DNA of 64,000 nt from Paulownia fortunei (lineage: Eukaryota; Streptophyta; Magnoliopsida; Lamiales; Paulowniaceae): positions 8,556,001-8,620,000 of the forward strand of contig CM033121.1 of NCBI GenBank assembly GCA_019321725.1, read 5' to 3'. Below, in pieces: positions 62,300 to 64,000 of this stretch. Position 1 is the first letter of the stretch; every line of letters starts with the position of its first letter. Made by a program: the position numbers and the translations under genes. Below the pieces are notes generated by a model that saw only the letters and a program-made list of their open reading frames with translations, was not told the origin of the DNA and did no database searches.

Positions 62300-64000
62300 A
62301 GGAGTCGAGGCTCATGCATTAAGGTTTAGGTGTGAAGATCCATAGAAAGAAGAGAGAGGTGTTGTATGAGAAGAGAACTACAAAATAGGCAAAGATGAAG
62401 ACTAAAAGATGTACCAATTGAAGCTCTACTTAGGAATGAAATCTAATATATTGGCTATTTTGCGTATGAAATTTCTCTTCAAGCCCTTTCTATTCACAAG
62501 CTACATCTTGGTTTAAGAAGGTGTTAAGATTGGATGGAAAAACTTCTTCATCTAAGCGTAAGTCTCTGGTGAAGGTGAGTAGGGTGAAGATAGTCTTATC
62601 TTGGGCCGCTTTTGAATGTACGTATTAAGTTCATCCTTAGAGAGGAAGGTGGGCATGAAATTAACACTTTGGACTGGATGAGTTTGGAAGTTAGCAGCTA
62701 AAGGTGAAGCCCTGTGACTATCAGGTTTGGCAACTATAACAAAGATTAAATGCATACATCAATCATAAAACAAGCAAAGTAGAAGCATGAACAAACTCCA
62801 AACGAGCTAAAGGCTAAGCTAATAAGTCCATATTACACCAAACAGAAGGGTGGAGAGGTTGTTTAAGGTAAGAAAAGGAGACTCAAGAGACAGTGATTGA
62901 AAAATAAAGGAGGATATATTCGGTCTTTTGCTCCAAAGAATGATGTATTTACCTTATGGTGGGAGATAAATTGAAGTCAAAGTAGCAATTAGTTGTCTTC
63001 AACCTTCTAAGAAAAAGTTTCCCTAGCTATAATACAGATGGGGTTTCCAGAATTTGCATGAAAGGGGCATTCCTTAAGAATGAGAATAATTACACCTTTT
63101 ATCATAGCAGGTCATTAACAATGTAAAAAATGTGATTTTGATTGATCGCCTCTGCAGCAATATTCATCTCCATCCATTTAATGGTCAGAATATGATAAAT
63201 AATACATTGAGGATTATGAGAATAATTGAAGAAGAAGTGGCAACTACATAATCAAACTTCTTGTTTCAAAAACCTAACTAAAAATATATTTTTTTTTTCA
63301 ATATTTGTTCCATGGAGATCTTGACAATTAGCTGTTCAAGCCTGAACTTTTCTGACATAATTACAATAAATGTCATTTCATGTGCTCATGAAGTTGAAAC
63401 AAAATGGGACCAAATTTCCTTCTATGACAAGAATCGTTTTTTTTTTTTTTTTTTTTTTCAAGAAGTCTTTGCTTGTTGCTGAACAGTTTTCTATCAACCT
63501 TCATACATCAATTTTACATTAGCAAGATCAAATTGATTGGAAAGGGTTATAGATTTCAGTCCTTGATCATGGTAATTGCTGGTGGGATTTGTTTAGAAGA
63601 AATTGCATAGTGTTAATAACTTGATGGTTCTTAATACAAATTTGAGTTTAGTCCAGTTAGCATTGATAGGGACAACCAAAAAAACTTGAATAAATATTCT
63701 GAGGGGAAGAAGCTCTGTTCTGCAGTTTTAATGTATGCTCCCCACCCTTAAGAAGATCTTATTCGAGTACATAATTTCATGCAAAGGTTTATGGCAATGG
63801 ATTGTAGTTTAATTAACATACTTTTCAAGTCCCACAAAAGATGCAAAAACGAGAAATTGCAATTTTTATGGATAATCATATGATAATGACAATTGATTGT
63901 AATTTTTCTATTTGGTTGCCATCAATTTTAAATAACAAAGGTGTCAAAAAATTAATAATTTGATTTCTAATCAAACCTTGTCTTTGTATGGATATAGTAC
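62300..64000. repeat. Second copy of RING ligase intron sequence
   Basis: It begins aggagtcgaggctcatgc, matching aggagtggaggctcatgc at 52175. 62300-62712 is a diverged, internally deleted version of 52175-52934. 62713-64000 shows no difference from 52935-54222 and continues past the window edge. It carries no coding part of the gene inside the window. Confidence 0.9.

Overview
The window is nuclear DNA of a dicot flowering plant. It is AT-rich, has spliceosomal introns with GT..AG borders, carries plant-only gene families (an AP2/ERF factor and a coiled-coil RING ligase of the RF298/MIP1 type), and contains Athila-like, Copia, LINE, hAT and PIF/Harbinger remnants plus a nuclear copy of plastid DNA. 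Species cannot be named from the sequence. Two runs of exactly 100 N (19181-19280 and 62200-62299) are scaffold joins.

Only three loci look like working genes. RPS27, a cytosolic 40S ribosomal protein, has four exons at 32224-32797 (+). An ERF transcription factor of the LEP/PUCHI/FZP clade has a single exon at 43106-43909 (+). A RING-HC E3 ubiquitin ligase lies on the minus strand from 57992 to 50032, with two coding exons split by a ~6 kb intron and a probable leader intron upstream. They are unrelated housekeeping, developmental and protein-turnover genes and show no sign of working together.

The first ~31.5 kb is a transposon graveyard. From left to right it holds: a decayed PIF/Harbinger element (Myb/SANT-like protein plus transposase, both minus strand) with a 439-bp hAT-like insert that has perfect 8-bp target duplications; an ~11.7-kb Athila-like Ty3/gypsy element (5391-17118) with a 2.4-kb 5' LTR and a 3'-truncated second LTR; an 858-bp Tourist-like element; a LINE remnant; a perfect 124-bp palindrome; a Copia RNase H/LTR remnant; and a 5.5-kb hAT element (26031-31536). 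The gypsy element contains a broken, intronless LOG (cytokinin-activating enzyme) copy between integrase and 3' LTR. The hAT element carries plastid rps7-region DNA and a SET-domain gene fragment as well as its own dead transposase.

The 31.5-50 kb part has RPS27, the ERF gene, several small inverted-repeat elements, SINE-like sequences, a ~2.2-kb TIR element with a Myb/SANT-like remnant, and a hAT-like element built of three ~0.42-kb tandem units. The last 14 kb holds the E3 ligase gene. About 2 kb of its large intron (52175-54222) recurs at 62300-64000, directly after the second gap: the first part is diverged, then no difference is visible for ~1.29 kb up to the window edge. This pattern calls for an assembly check before any biological reading.
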